64,000 nucleotides of DNA from Copromyces sp. CBS 386.78 (Eukaryota > Ascomycota > Sordariomycetes > Sordariales > Sordariaceae): the NCBI GenBank assembly GCA_030685235.1, contig MU839088.1:124001-188000 (forward strand), in the 5' to 3' direction. Made by a program: the position numbers and the translations under genes. This document shows positions 1-11,363 of this stretch, one piece after another; the first letter of the stretch is position 1, and each line of letters begins with the position of its first letter. Under the pieces are notes generated by a model that was not told where the DNA came from, did no database searches, and was given only the letters and a program-made list of their open reading frames with translations.

Positions 1-780
1 AATATATAACGAAGACTTAGAAATACCGTCTATTCAAATCATTTTAAAAGAGTATAATTCCAATTATATCGATAAATTTATACCTAATCGCTTTAACGAT
101 TAATTGAACCCTACGCAGCTTCTCTATTCCGAACCTCGGTTTATATAGCGCATCGCTTTTTTAAAATTTAATATTATAATACCGTCGTAGCGTAATAATA
201 TAATATAATTTAATAATATATTAAAACTTATAGATTAGTCTCGCCTAATACCTCCGCCGCCCTTCCCCGTCTATAATTACCCTTTTTTGCAGAAGCCTAT
301 TTACGAATTCTCGGATTTTAAACCTTTCAATCCGGAAATTAGGATAAAGGATATTAACGTCCGTCGGAATTCGAATTAAATAAGCCGAACCCCCTTAATA
401 AAATAGAAAAAGAGGATCTCAATTAATTAAAAGTCTAATATAAAAAGGTTAAATTCAAAGTTCTTATAAAATAATAAAGAAATATTTTAAAAGAATATCC
501 CTTCGTATACTTGCCTATCGCCATTAAATATAATATTAAGTGAATATATTAATATAATACCTCCCGCTTACGGCCGCTTACCGCAAGCGTCCGAATCGGT
601 ATATAGAAATATATTATAGCCCGGTATATATAATTCTAACGTATATACTTTACTAATATAACTTTAATTAATAAAACGCTAGGCTAAGTATTTTCGTTAC
701 TATTAATTACCTTCCTACAATTCCCTAAAAATATTACCTATAATATTTTAAATTGTAACGTCGAATATATTCGTACAAAG

Positions 781-1110
781 TCCTTTATAATATTAATACA
801 TATATATTCAGCTCTAGATAAATGGATGAAACAATTAAAGGAGGAGGTATATAAGGTTTACTATAATATATTCGAATAAATATTATCTTACTTTCAAACC
901 CCTAAATAGATTCTCGATAGGGTGGAAAAGAGTCTAGTAAATTACTATAAAAAAATTAATTCTATAGGACATTTTCAAAAGGAAATAAGCAAGGGGATAA
1001 ACCAATTAAATTAATAAATATTAGTATTAGCCGATTCTATAAATAAATTATATATATAGCCTATAGCTTAAAAGAATAGGGGCGTTAGAATGGGTAATAG
1101 AATTTCTATT
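781..1110 (+). pseudogene. RIP-decayed coding relic, unidentified
   Basis: One plus-strand frame reads as protein-like sequence for about 80-110 codons, interrupted only by TAA/TAG stops. Segments such as LDRVEKSLVNYYKK and HFQKEISKGINQLN are charged and helix-like. The stops sit where glutamine codons (CAA/CAG) would have mutated by RIP. The most economical reading is a fragment of a transposon protein or other repeated gene, but no family is recognised. No start, end or flanking terminal repeats could be assigned. Confidence 0.4.
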
Positions 1111-3220
1111 ATCTATTCCTAATATTTCCGCGCGACTACTATATTTAATTACTTTTTTAATAACCGATTTATTTATATTCCGCTTTATTAATTGCGCTAT
1201 ATAAGCGCTATAGTAGGGAAAAGAATTATATAGCCTTTATTAATATATAGTCGTTAGGTATTATACTTATTAAATTTATATATAGACTTCCCTAATATAG
1301 TAAATAGGAAATTTTAGGAATAAAATAGTATAATTATATCCGCTTGAAGGTGAAGATAAAGATTAGGTTATAAATATAGGGAGATAACCTACTATTATTC
1401 CTTTTAAATTCGATACTCTATTTACGGCCCGAAGCCCGAAAGACGGTTACGGACTACTTTAATAGTATTTTACTCTTATTTAATTATACTAATAAAGAAA
1501 GTAATAGTATAGTAAATAGTAATTATAGCTTAAATAATTCCGAGAATAAAATATTTATAATTTACTTAAATAAAGTCTGGAAGGCCGATAGTAAAACTAC
1601 GGAGCCGGAAACGGGCGATCTAAATTCGAAGCTAAAAAAGTACTTTCTATATTATTAATAATCTTAGTTAATATATTCGTTCTACGTACGCCCTATCCCC
1701 TAAAATAATTATAATAATATATATCGAATAACCCCGTTCTAAACTTAATAATATTGAAAATAAATCTAACTTTAATTATTATTCGGTTAATGTTAAACCG
1801 TAAGACGGAGAAATTTAAAGATTATAAAATTATATTACCCTCCAATATTATTAAAGAAATAGGAAATATAGTATAGGTAGTAAAGAGGATAAATATATAT
1901 AGAGGTAGTAAAATTAATACTACGCCTTTATTATTAATATTAACCTTCTTTAAATTAAGTTATATTTTTTTAAAAGAATTAATAGTATAGCTGGAAGTAG
2001 CGGCAACTCCGTTTATACCCGTTTAGAAAAGTGCAGTAAAATTAGTAAAAACCTATAAATAATATTTAAATTATTAAATATTAGGGAGATACGGTTAATT
2101 ATATAAACGGCTATTAATTAATATATATATCTTCTAGTTTCTTAAGCTTCGGGTAATTTCTAGTACTTTAAGTACTTTAGGCTTCCTTCGAACTTCCGCT
2201 ACCTTATTATACGTATTAACTTTTAAAATAAAATTTAATACAGCTATTTAATTATTAATTAAGTTTAATAATAAAGTAATTAATTAATTTACTATAATAG
2301 TTAAAGCTATTCGTAAAATTAATATATCCATTTAAATACTTATAAAAACGTGGAATTAGTATATCCGCTTAAATACTTATAGAAAAGTGACCTTATTTTA
2401 ATTTCTTCGATTAATTAAAGTTAAACGCTATTAAAATTACTATAAACTAGACGTTAAGGAGACTATTAGAATATAGCTATTAATTTATAGAAATTATAAG
2501 AATTAAAGCCGAAAAGGATGTAATAAGGAAGTTTATTACTACGTTATTTAATAGATACAAAATTATTTCTAATAAATATAAGGCTATTCCTAATAGATAT
2601 AAGGTAATATTAATAAGACCTATATTAAAATCGAATTACTAACTTACTAATACGTCCTTTAAATCTTTAATAAACCCTTAGAAAAAATTATAGTATTTAC
2701 CTCCAATAATAGTAACGATAACGACACTACCTTTTCAATTTAAGGTATAATTTTAAATAATATATACTTCGGGCAATGTAATTCCCAAAATACCTTCGAA
2801 AATTAATTTAAATCTTAAACGTAGCGCCGAGGAAGCCGATTTAACGCTATCCTCTTCGACGATACTCTTACTAAGAAGAAACCGGCCGGTAAACTTACAA
2901 TATTTTAAAATAAGAATTAAAGAGTTCTAATATAGCGAGGGTCGATTTAACGTATTTTAAAGGAATAAAGTTAAAGACGCTCAATTATTAGACGAATATA
3001 ATTATAGGAAGACGTAATATAATAAAAAGGGAGAAGTAGATAGAAGAATTAATTATAGAGTAAATTTTCATTGGTTATAATAGAAGAATAAAAAAAGATA
3101 TTAGAGATATACTATAAAAGAAAGGTTAATAGTTATTTATACTTTAATAAATAAAAGATCGTAGTCTCTTAAGTTAGAACGTATTTACCTATATTAAATA
3201 ATTTATATTTCGTTATTACT

Positions 3221-3470
3221 ATTGCCCGGCCGGCTCCAGCTCTACTATATATTGCCCGGCCGGCTCTAGCTCTACTATATATTGCCCGGCCGGCTCCAGC
3301 TCCACTATACACTGCCCGGCCGGCTCCAATTCTATTATATATTGCCCGGCCGGCTCCAGCTCTACTACATACTGCCCGGCTGGCTCTAGTTCCACTATAT
3401 ATTGCCCGGCCGGCTCCAGCTCTACTATATACTGCCCGGCCGGCTTCAGCTCTACTATATATTGCCCTAT
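3221..3470. repeat. 30-bp GC-rich tandem array, 8 copies
   Basis: Eight head-to-tail 30-bp units start at 3221, 3251, 3281, 3311, 3341, 3371, 3401 and 3431, plus a partial ninth. The core is TTGCCCGGCCGGCTCCAGCT. Copies differ mostly by C/T transitions. The array is a GC-rich island inside very AT-rich DNA. Because 30 bp is ten codons, one plus frame stays open through all eight units and reads CPAGSSSTIY repeatedly, so the array may descend from a coding minisatellite. Confidence 0.93.
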
Positions 3471-4000
3471 AAATTAATCTTCCGGTCTTAATTGGCTAAA
3501 CAGTATATTTAAAGTTATGAATTAGGTAAAAATAAATGTTAGTATATATTTAATATTAGTTTAATATGATAAATAGAAGGAAAAAAATTTATAAAAACGT
3601 TAATTAATGTTAATTAGCATTTAATTTTAATATAAAACAATAATAGAAGGGAAAAATATAAAAAGATGAAATAATATAAGTATATATTGAATATTAGACT
3701 AAAGTAATAATAAAAATGAAAAGAATATAAAAAAATATAATAATATTCATATATATTTAGTACTAGATATAAATAATAGTAATAATAAATAAATATATAA
3801 AGATAAGATAATATTAAAATGTATTTAGTATTAAATAAAAATAATAATAAAAAGGAAAAAAAATTAAAAAGATAAAATAATAGTATATATTTAATATTAG
3901 ACTAAAATAATAATAAAAAATAAAATAATATAAAATAAAAGTTAGATAAATTTATTTTATTTTGGATATTAAATTTTTAATAGGGCGTTAATTGCCCTTA

Positions 4001-4200
4001 CGCTTTTAAGTGGTAATTCGGAAGCTATTAGCTTAATAGCGTGAGGGAACTAGCCCCCTATTCCCTCGGGTTCGAAATTCCTTAATAATAAAGCGAGGGG
4101 ATTAGAATACGCTTTATATTTAAAGAATTACCTTTAGCTAGGTAAAACTCTTGCGAGAAAAAAACCCTAGTAGCGTAGTACTTAGAAGAACAAAATTATT
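4001..4200 (+). repeat. Dispersed element copy A with tRNA-like boxes (SINE-like)
   Basis: About 200 bp that recurs in diverged form at 9485-9682. Near its 5' end it has an A-box-like stretch (TAAGTGGTAATTCGG, 4007-4021). About 60 bp further on it has a near-canonical B box, GGGTTCGAAATTCC (4068-4081), the spacing expected for a tRNA with a long variable arm. The body after the B box is also shared with the second copy. This resembles a tRNA-derived SINE. It could also be part of a longer RIP-mutated repeat, because no poly-A tail or target-site duplication was identified. Confidence 0.5.
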
Positions 4201-4458
4201 AAGTTTAAAGGTTAAAAATTCATTTTAGAAAGCGCGTTGGCCAAAATGACTTAAGCGCTATTAGCTTTAGGGTAATAAGGTAGTTAGGTTATTATTACTT
4301 TTTGAAGGCTATAATAGGATTTTGAACTTTCTTAGTCTGAACTTACTCGTTAGTAAAGCTAAGTCTAAGAAAGATAATCCTAAATTAAATTAAATACTAT
4401 TTTCTCAACCGAGCCCGAGCTAATACTAGGTTCCTTAATAAAATTACGTAATTTAATC

Positions 4459-4757
4459 TAGTAAGAGTCTTCCAATATCGGGCCTTTAAGTCTTTTCATT
4501 TCTGAATAAGACGAATAATTTAATAAGGGTCTTCCAATATCAGGCTTTTAAGTCTTTTCATTTTTGAATAAAACGAATAATCTAATAAGGGTCTTTTAAT
4601 ATCGGGCCTTTAAGTCTTTTCATTTCTAAATAAGACGAATAATCTAATAAGGGTCTTCTAATATTAGGCCTTTAAATCTTTTTATTTTTAAATAAAACGA
4701 ATAATCTAATAAGGGTCTTCTAATATCGGATTTTTAAAGTCTTTTTATTTTTGAACG
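4459..4757. repeat. 62-bp tandem array, 5 copies
   Basis: Units begin at about 4459, 4521, 4583, 4645 and 4707, an exact 62-bp period. Each starts near TAATAAGGGTCTTCYAATAT and ends with AARACGAATAAT. Differences between units are almost entirely C/T and G/A, consistent with RIP-type decay. It abuts the 37-bp array. Confidence 0.9.
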
Positions 4758-4762
4758 AGATT

Positions 4763-4910
4763 GGTATAGTTATTAGTTATACTCTAGGTTAGATAGGCCG
4801 GTATAGTTATTAGTTACGCTCTATATTCGATAGGCTGGTATAATTATTAGCTATACTCTAGGTTCGATAGGCCAATATAGTTATTAGCTACGCTCTAAGT
4901 TAAATAGGCC
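4763..4910. repeat. 37-bp tandem array, 4 copies
   Basis: Units start at 4763, 4800, 4837 and 4874. Each contains GGTATAGTTATTAGYTA followed by CGCTCTA or ACTCTA and ends in ATAGGCC. The array follows the 62-bp array directly, so two unrelated minisatellites are adjacent. Confidence 0.88.
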
Positions 4911-4959
4911 GACTATTAATACTTATAGGGTACTCCCTAATATTAAGTAGATATGTGTA

Positions 4960-5050
4960 TTATAGCGTTAATACCCCGGTAGACTATAGGGTGATTACGC
5001 GCTATAATACTAAGTAAAATGAGATTAAAGTTTCCTTTGTAGGTTACCGG
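4960..5050. repeat. Dispersed repeat pair, copy 1
   Basis: Shares with 5681-5771 the motif TAATACCCCGGYAGACTATA and, about 55-60 bp later, TTTCCTTTGTAGGTTAC. Total spacing is nearly the same (about 79 bp here against 78 bp there). The intervening sequence is diverged. Identity and function are unknown. Confidence 0.6.
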
Positions 5051-5680
5051 GTTTCCATCGGGCTAACGTAGTAAAAAAATACATTTTAAAAAAATTAGGC
5101 CGCCTTATACTCTTTTATCTTATCCGTTTTTAATTAATAAAAATATTTTTAATAAATACTTTCGTAATAATAAATTTCTAGTAGATTAAAATATTATTTC
5201 TATTTATTAAATATTAATACCCCTAAATATCTTTATTATATTTTTAGATCTCTCTAATATAATTAAAAACGAATTAGTTCCTAGGCTAGACTCCTTCTAA
5301 ATTGGGCTACAATTTAAATTAGAACCCTTTTCGAGGACGCTCTTATTAAATTAACCCACTATTATTAAATAATATTTTTAATAAGGTTATTCTTTATATA
5401 ATTTGAAAGTTAAAAAAGTTTCGCGGTTCGTAAGGACGTTTTTTATTATATTATTTGGATATTAATAGTAGTTTAATTTATTAAGCCTAATTTTTTCGTC
5501 CCTAAGATCTAGTATTTATAGGGTTACTACTTAGAAGATAAAATAGTTTGAATAATTAAATTAGACCTAAACTTTATACTATTTAGTATTCTTATATTCT
5601 ATAGCACTTATAAGGTTCTCCTTAAAGCTTATAGAATTATTTTATATACTACTTATTAACGATAGTAGTAAAGTAGTTCG

Positions 5681-5771
5681 CGCTATTAATATTAATACCC
5701 CGGCAGACTATAGGGAGCTACGTAAGAATAACGTTTTAAAAATTGGAATTTAATTTCCTTTGTAGGTTACT
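5681..5771. repeat. Dispersed repeat pair, copy 2
   Basis: Second copy of the roughly 80-bp element at 4960-5050, with the same two conserved blocks and the same spacing but altered sequence between them. It lies about 720 bp from the first copy in the same orientation. Confidence 0.6.
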
Positions 5772-6059
5772 ATAGAAAGGTGCCTAGGCTAATTAAGGCA
5801 GCCCTTCCGTAGAAGGTTAAATTTATTAGTATAGCCTATTAATATAGAAGAATAATTAATTAGAATTATATACTTAAGTATAAGAACTTTATAAAAGCCT
5901 TCGTATTAGAAAAGGGTTATTTATTACTTAAATTTACTTCTACGGAAAGGTATATAAGCGAGCCTATATATCCTTCCCGTAGGCCCTCTTTTAAACCCTT
6001 TATAATAATTTTAAATTTGACTAATATTTGCCGTACAATTACCTACCCTTTATATAACT

Positions 6060-6850
6060 ACTCTTATATATTTATTAATTAATTAATATTATTACATAGG
6101 GAATATACCTTCTATAAAACCCTTTTGATATATTTATTAATTAATTAATACCTATCGTATAAGGAGCCTACCCCTTTATAAAACCCTTTTAATATATTTA
6201 TTAATTAACTAATACTTATCGTATAGGGAGCCTACCCCTCTATAAAACCCTTTTAATACATTTGTCAGTTAATTAATACCTATTATATAAGGAGCCTACC
6301 CTTCTATAAAACCCTTTTAATATATTTGTCGGTTGATTAATACCTATTGTATAAGAGCCTACCTTCTATAAAACTTTTTTAATATATTTATCGGTTGACC
6401 AATACCTATCGTATAAGGAGCCTACCTCTCTATAAAACCTTTTTAATATATTTATTAATTAATTAATACTTATTATATAAAGAGTCTACCCTCTATAAAA
6501 CCCTTTTGATATACTTATTAATTAATTAATACCTATTATATAAGGAGCTTACCCTCTATAAAACCCTTTTAATATATTTATTAGTTGACTAATACCTATC
6601 GTATAGGGAGTATACCATTTGGAAACCCTTCTAATATATATTAATACCTATCGTATAAGGAGCCTACCCTCAGTAAAACCCTTCTAACACTTGTATCAAT
6701 TGAGCGATACGTATCGCACAATTCGCTTGCCCTCTATAAAACCCTTCTAATATATACGAATACTTATTACGTAGAAGCCTACCCTCTATAAAAACCCTTC
6801 TAATACTTGTATTAATTGAACGACGTATACGATTAATATATACTTATATT
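6060..6850. repeat. About 64-bp tandem array, roughly 12 copies
   Basis: Unit starts fall at about 6129, 6193, 6257, 6321, 6383, 6447, 6510, 6573 and 6636, with degenerate units on both sides, so the period is 62-64 bp. Each unit combines TATATTTATTAATTAATTAA, a palindromic TTAATTAA core in several copies, with TATAAGGAGCCTACCC and TATAAAACCCTTTTAA. The last units are shortened and more diverged. Confidence 0.9.
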
Positions 6851-7130
6851 TACCTTACTTTATCTATTTTGACCGGTCGCTCTTGCCGTCCCCTCTTATA
6901 TACCTTGCAACTTCTAGTCTGCGGGAGATTGGAGCCGACGGGCTAAGTCGCAATTTATCGATTTCCGCGAAATTAATTAATATAAGAAATTTTAAAAATC
7001 GATTTATAGTTATTAAATTTAATAATTACGTCGTACTTTTATAGAATAAATCCCGGGTAAATAGGTATATTTATTCTTTTACGCTTAAGAGGGCTAGTTT
7101 ATAAAATAAATTAATAAATTTAATTCCTAG

Positions 7131-7870
7131 GTAGGTAAAACTATTTTTCGGCTAAGGTGGGTAGTATTTTTTGGTTAAAGTAAGTAATAAAGTAGTTAAA
7201 TAAGTATTTTAAAGTAGGTAAGACTACTTCTCAGCTAAGGTGGGTAGTACTTTTTGGCTAAAGTAAGTAATAAGGTAGTTAAATAAGTATTTTAGGGTAG
7301 GTAAGACTACTTTTCGGCCAAGGTGGGTAGTACTTTTCGGCTAAAGTAAGTAATAAGGTAGTTAAATAAGTATTTTAGGGTAGGTAAGACTACTTCTCAG
7401 CTAAGTTAGGTAGTACTTTTCGGCCAAAGTAAATAATAAAGTAGTTAAATAAGTATTCTAGGGTAGGCAAGACTACTTCTCGGCTAAGGTGGGTAGTACT
7501 TTTTAGCTAAAGTAAATAATAAAAAGTAAGTAATAAAGTAGTTAAAGTAGTATTTTAGGGTAGGCAAAACTACTTCTCGGCTAAGGTAAGTAGTACTTTT
7601 CGGCTAAAGTAAATAATAAAGTAATTAAAAAAATATTCTAGGGTAGGCAAGACTACTTCTCGGCTAAGGTAGGTAGTACTTTTTAGCTAAAATAAATAGT
7701 AAGGTAATTAAAGAAGTATTCTAAAGTAGATAAAACTCGTTCTTAGCTAAAATAGGTAGTATATAAAGGTGTTCAAAGGAGTAATCTCGGGTAGTTTAAT
7801 TAAAGTAGTTAATAAATAAAATAAATTAATAAATTCAATTCCTAGGTAGGCAATACTACTTTTCGGCTAA
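7131..7870. repeat. 83-bp tandem array, about 9 copies
   Basis: Units begin at 7131, 7214, 7297, 7380, 7463, 7560, 7643, 7726 and 7846. The spacing is 83 bp except for one interval of 97 bp, which contains an extra 14 bp, and a final irregular interval. Each unit holds two related sub-repeats of about 24 bp built on CTTYTCRGCTAARGTRRGTA. Unit differences are mostly C/T and G/A. Confidence 0.9.
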
Positions 7871-7889
7871 AGTAGGTAGTATATTAAAG

Positions 7890-8060
7890 TATTTAAAGAG
7901 ATAAATAAAAATAATAAAAAATAATAAAAAATAATAAAAAATAAAGTAAAAAATAAAAGAAAAATAAAAGAAAAAAAAACGAAAAAAATAAAATAAAAAT
8001 ATAAGAAAAATAAAGTAAAAATAAGAAAAAATAAACGAAAAATAAAATAAAATAGAATAA
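7890..8060. repeat. A-rich low-complexity tract (AAATAA-type)
   Basis: A long run of AAATAAAA/AATAAAAAAT-type sequence directly follows the 83-bp array. The minus-strand ORFs here encode only Phe/Tyr/Ile-rich strings from this tract and are not genes. Confidence 0.85.
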
Positions 8061-8159
8061 AAATATTTTAAAGAAATTAAAAATAGCATCTCGCAGCTTG
8101 GGCAAAATAAATATTTTATTTTCGTCTATAGGTATAAACCGGTTCCACCTAAAAAAATA

Positions 8160-9180
8160 CTATTTTAAATTTAAAATTCGGGTATGTAAAACTACTTTTT
8201 TAATTAAAATAGTAAATATATAAAGAGGTTTAAAAAGGTTAATAAAATAAATTAAAATACTAAGTATATAAAACTACATTTTAATTAAAATATTTAATAT
8301 ATAAAAGGAATTGGGAAAATAAATAATATATATTATATTATAAATTTATTAATAATATTAATTATATATTATAAAGTTTAGACTATTTTTATAAATAGAA
8401 TTACGTTTACTAAATACGTAAATAAATAAAAAGTCGAATTTAAACTAATAATAAATATTAGATTAAAAATAAAAATAAAAATGAAAATTAAAACGAGAAT
8501 AAACGGAAGAATAAAAATAAGGATAAAAATAATATAAACGATCAAAAGAAAATTATAATTAAAAATAAAACTAAAATAAATAAAATAATAAGATCCAAAA
8601 AATATCTTTTTAAAGATTTAAACTTTTAATAAGTTAAATTTTAAAAAAAATTAAGAAGTAACTATACAAGAAAATAAGCGTTTTACTATTTCCCTCAAGC
8701 ATATATAGTTTTCTGCAACAAGGAATACTATCTAAACGTAATGTATTTCTTTATTCAATTTTTATAATTTTATTCAAATTAAATATATACCCTCAAAATT
8801 AATATTAAATTACTAATTAATATTAAATATATTTTAAAAAAAAATATTTATTAAACCTTAACTATATATATTATTAATATTCTGATTTAATAATATTAAT
8901 ATAAATATATAATTTTAATTTATATATTTAAAATAATACTTTCCTTACTCTACTTATTATATTTTTCGCTCTTTTAACCCTTTAAATATAATAAAAATTA
9001 TATTATCTCGTCTACTCTTACAATAATGTAACTTACAAAATCTTTAACAATACTATCTTATAAATCCTAAGTAAATAAAACTACCTTTTAACTAAAGTAG
9101 TTAATATATAAGTATTTCTCTAAGGTAAATAAAATTACTTTTAATTAATATTATTAATATATAAAAGTAAATAATTAAAG
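8160..9180. repeat. Scattered decayed copies of the 83-bp family
   Basis: Fragments near 8180-8300 and 9060-9180 repeat the pattern TAAAACTACYTTTTAAYTAAA followed by GTAG/ATAG and AATATATAAA. This matches the 83-bp unit after further C-to-T and G-to-A change. They suggest the satellite once extended further and has been broken up. Confidence 0.5.
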
Positions 9181-9484
9181 GAGTTAATAATTGAACTTTA
9201 TTTAAGTTATATTATAATATATATAAATAATATAGTTTACAATATTAGTCTTAACGATTAATATTATAGTACTACGGCGTAAAGTAAGTAAAACTATATA
9301 TAATTATATAAATAAGTAAAATAGTAAGTCTAAAGGATATAATTTTTAACTAACTTTTATAAATAATAATAAAGGCTGGTCTAAGAGATTAGTAAGGTAA
9401 CTATTAAACTAAACTCCTATTTATATTTTATAAAATAAAAAATAGAATAAAAATTTTAAAAAACTTTATATTTATTTCCTCTAC

Positions 9485-9682
9485 ACCTTTAAATAGTAAT
9501 TCGTAAGCCGCTAGCCTAATAGCGTTAGGGAACTACTATCCTACTTTTACTAAGTTCGAAATTTTTTAATTATAAAATGTAAGAATTAGGATACGTCTTA
9601 TATTTAAGAAATTACTATTATTTATATAAACTTTATAAAAAGAAAAACCGTAGTAGCGGAATACACTAATAAATAAAATTAA
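9485..9682 (+). repeat. Dispersed element copy B with tRNA-like boxes (SINE-like)
   Basis: Diverged copy of 4001-4200 in the same orientation. Matching landmarks in order are TAATTCGKAAG, CTAATAGCGTKAGGGAACTA, the B-box region, ATACGYYTTATATTTAA and ACCSTAGTAGCG. Here the B box has decayed to AAGTTCGAAATTTT, all by G-to-A and C-to-T changes. It is more mutated than copy A and is unlikely to be a functional pol III promoter. Confidence 0.5.
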
Positions 9683-10729
9683 TTAATTATATAAAATTAA
9701 ATATAAAAAATCCCGAACTTCTTTAAATTATCAAATTTTATAATTAATAAGACTTTAGAAATAATAAGTATAATAATATTATTATAATAGGAAATTTTAT
9801 ATATAATTTAATATAACTACTTGTAAAAGTTTATTTAATACGTTATTATATTAATAAATAAATAAATTTATAAATATAATTATCCTTTATTATTATTTAT
9901 TTACTATAATATAAATAATATTTATAATATAATATATAATACTTATAAACCTTTAGGGATTACTTATTATTATTGAAAATTTAAGAGTTCTCTTTATATT
10001 ACTTATTCTAATTTAATTTCCAACTTTATTTTTATATTAAATAAAGTTTCAAATATATTTAAGTATGTTATTTATTAAATTATACTATTTATAAAATTAT
10101 AATTATTATTTTCCCTTTATAGTATTAATATAAAAACTCTTATTTTAATAAAGTATTATATATATTTTATAAAAACTTTTAGTTTTCTAATTGAATAATT
10201 ATATTTTTATTAAAATAAGAATAATATATACGTATAAGAATTGATTAGAAATTCGATTATTAAATTATAAATATTAAATAAAATATGATTATTATTAAAT
10301 AAAGAGTTGGAAAATTTGAAATAAAATATAAAAAGATTAATTTAAATATATTAAAATTATTTACGTTTAAACTACTATAAAATATTTCCTAATAAATATT
10401 TTTTATTTACTATATTTCGGCCTTACGTTTAGCAATCTCTATTCTAACCTAAACTAAAACTCTTTCTAAATCCCTAATTTTACAACTATAGATAATCTGA
10501 ATTAAAAACGGCACCTTATCCTAATTCTTCTTCGCCTAATCCTTTTCGAAATCTAATAAAAATATAAGTAAATAATTATTATATACGAAAAAAAAAAATA
10601 TATATATTATACTTTAATATAAGGAGTAGCTAGTACCTTCGCTTTTATAATAGTAATTAATATAAACGCGCTACGAAATAGTTTCTCTTATAACGATATA
10701 GCGAAAGAAAGGCTTATAATTAATATATT

Positions 10730-11141
10730 TAATATATTTAGTATAATAGGTATGGTTAATACGTAGTAAGAATAAGTGGCGGGTTAGGCCTACGAAGTTA
10801 TTCTAGCAATCTTACTTTAAAGCCGAAATAATTTCGCTAGCCTTAGTCTAATACTATTTGAGCGAGAAGGAGTGGACAATATTTTATACGCTTTGGTTAA
10901 GATTAACTACTTCCGATAATAATTAATTAATTTTATTAAGCTTGCTTACTTTATATTTATTTAGAATTTTATATACTTTATTATAATTATAATTTAGTAA
11001 TTTCTTTAAGGCGAAGTAGATGTGTACAGCACTTTCCACTTCTAAGTCCGCATTTTTAAACTCGTAGTTGGGCCCTATACTTTTAGCTAAAGATTTACTA
11101 TCGAAAATAAAGGGGCGTATTTCGGTTATAAACGGGGTATT
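10730..11141 (-). pseudogene. RIP-decayed coding relic, unidentified
   Basis: On the minus strand the frame is completely open from 11141 to 10926 (72 codons). It includes well-formed segments such as RPFIFDSKSLAKSIGPNYEF and ADLEVESAVHIYFALKKLL. The same frame continues to about 10,730 with TAA/TAG stops lying where glutamine would fit. Such retention of a frame is striking in AT-rich DNA. It may be the remains of a transposase or other multicopy gene, but I do not recognise the family. Confidence 0.45.
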
Positions 11142-11363
11142 TTAATTATCGGATATATTTACTACGTATTGCGTTAGCTAGGAATAAATGAATAGATATT
11201 GTTTTCGTATATATAATATTTTTATTAATTAATATTATTTATATATATTAATTTATAATAGTTTATTGTTGTAGTGAAAGTGTTTACGCGTATCTTAGTA
11301 AAGGAGGAAGCGGGGTAATATATAAGATAAGATGTATTTAATTGTTATATTGAGTTTACGTTA

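Larger units (their letters stand above)
1..11363. other. AT-rich RIP-degraded heterochromatic block
   Basis: This stretch is extremely AT-rich and dominated by TA dinucleotides. No long ORF survives except low-complexity frames near 7.9-8.1 kb. Diverged repeat copies differ mainly by C/T and G/A transitions, and decayed coding frames carry TAA/TAG where CAA/CAG would be expected. That is the known outcome of repeat-induced point mutation in Neurospora and relatives. Such regions usually carry H3K9 and cytosine methylation; that part is family knowledge, not seen here. Short islands of normal composition remain, for example the 30-bp array at 3221-3470. Composition changes abruptly at about 11,364-11,400. 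Confidence 0.9.

Noticed and set aside
7856..8105. Two minus-strand ORFs of 70-77 codons
   Set aside because: They are translated from an AAATAA-type low-complexity tract and consist almost only of Phe, Tyr, Ile and Leu.
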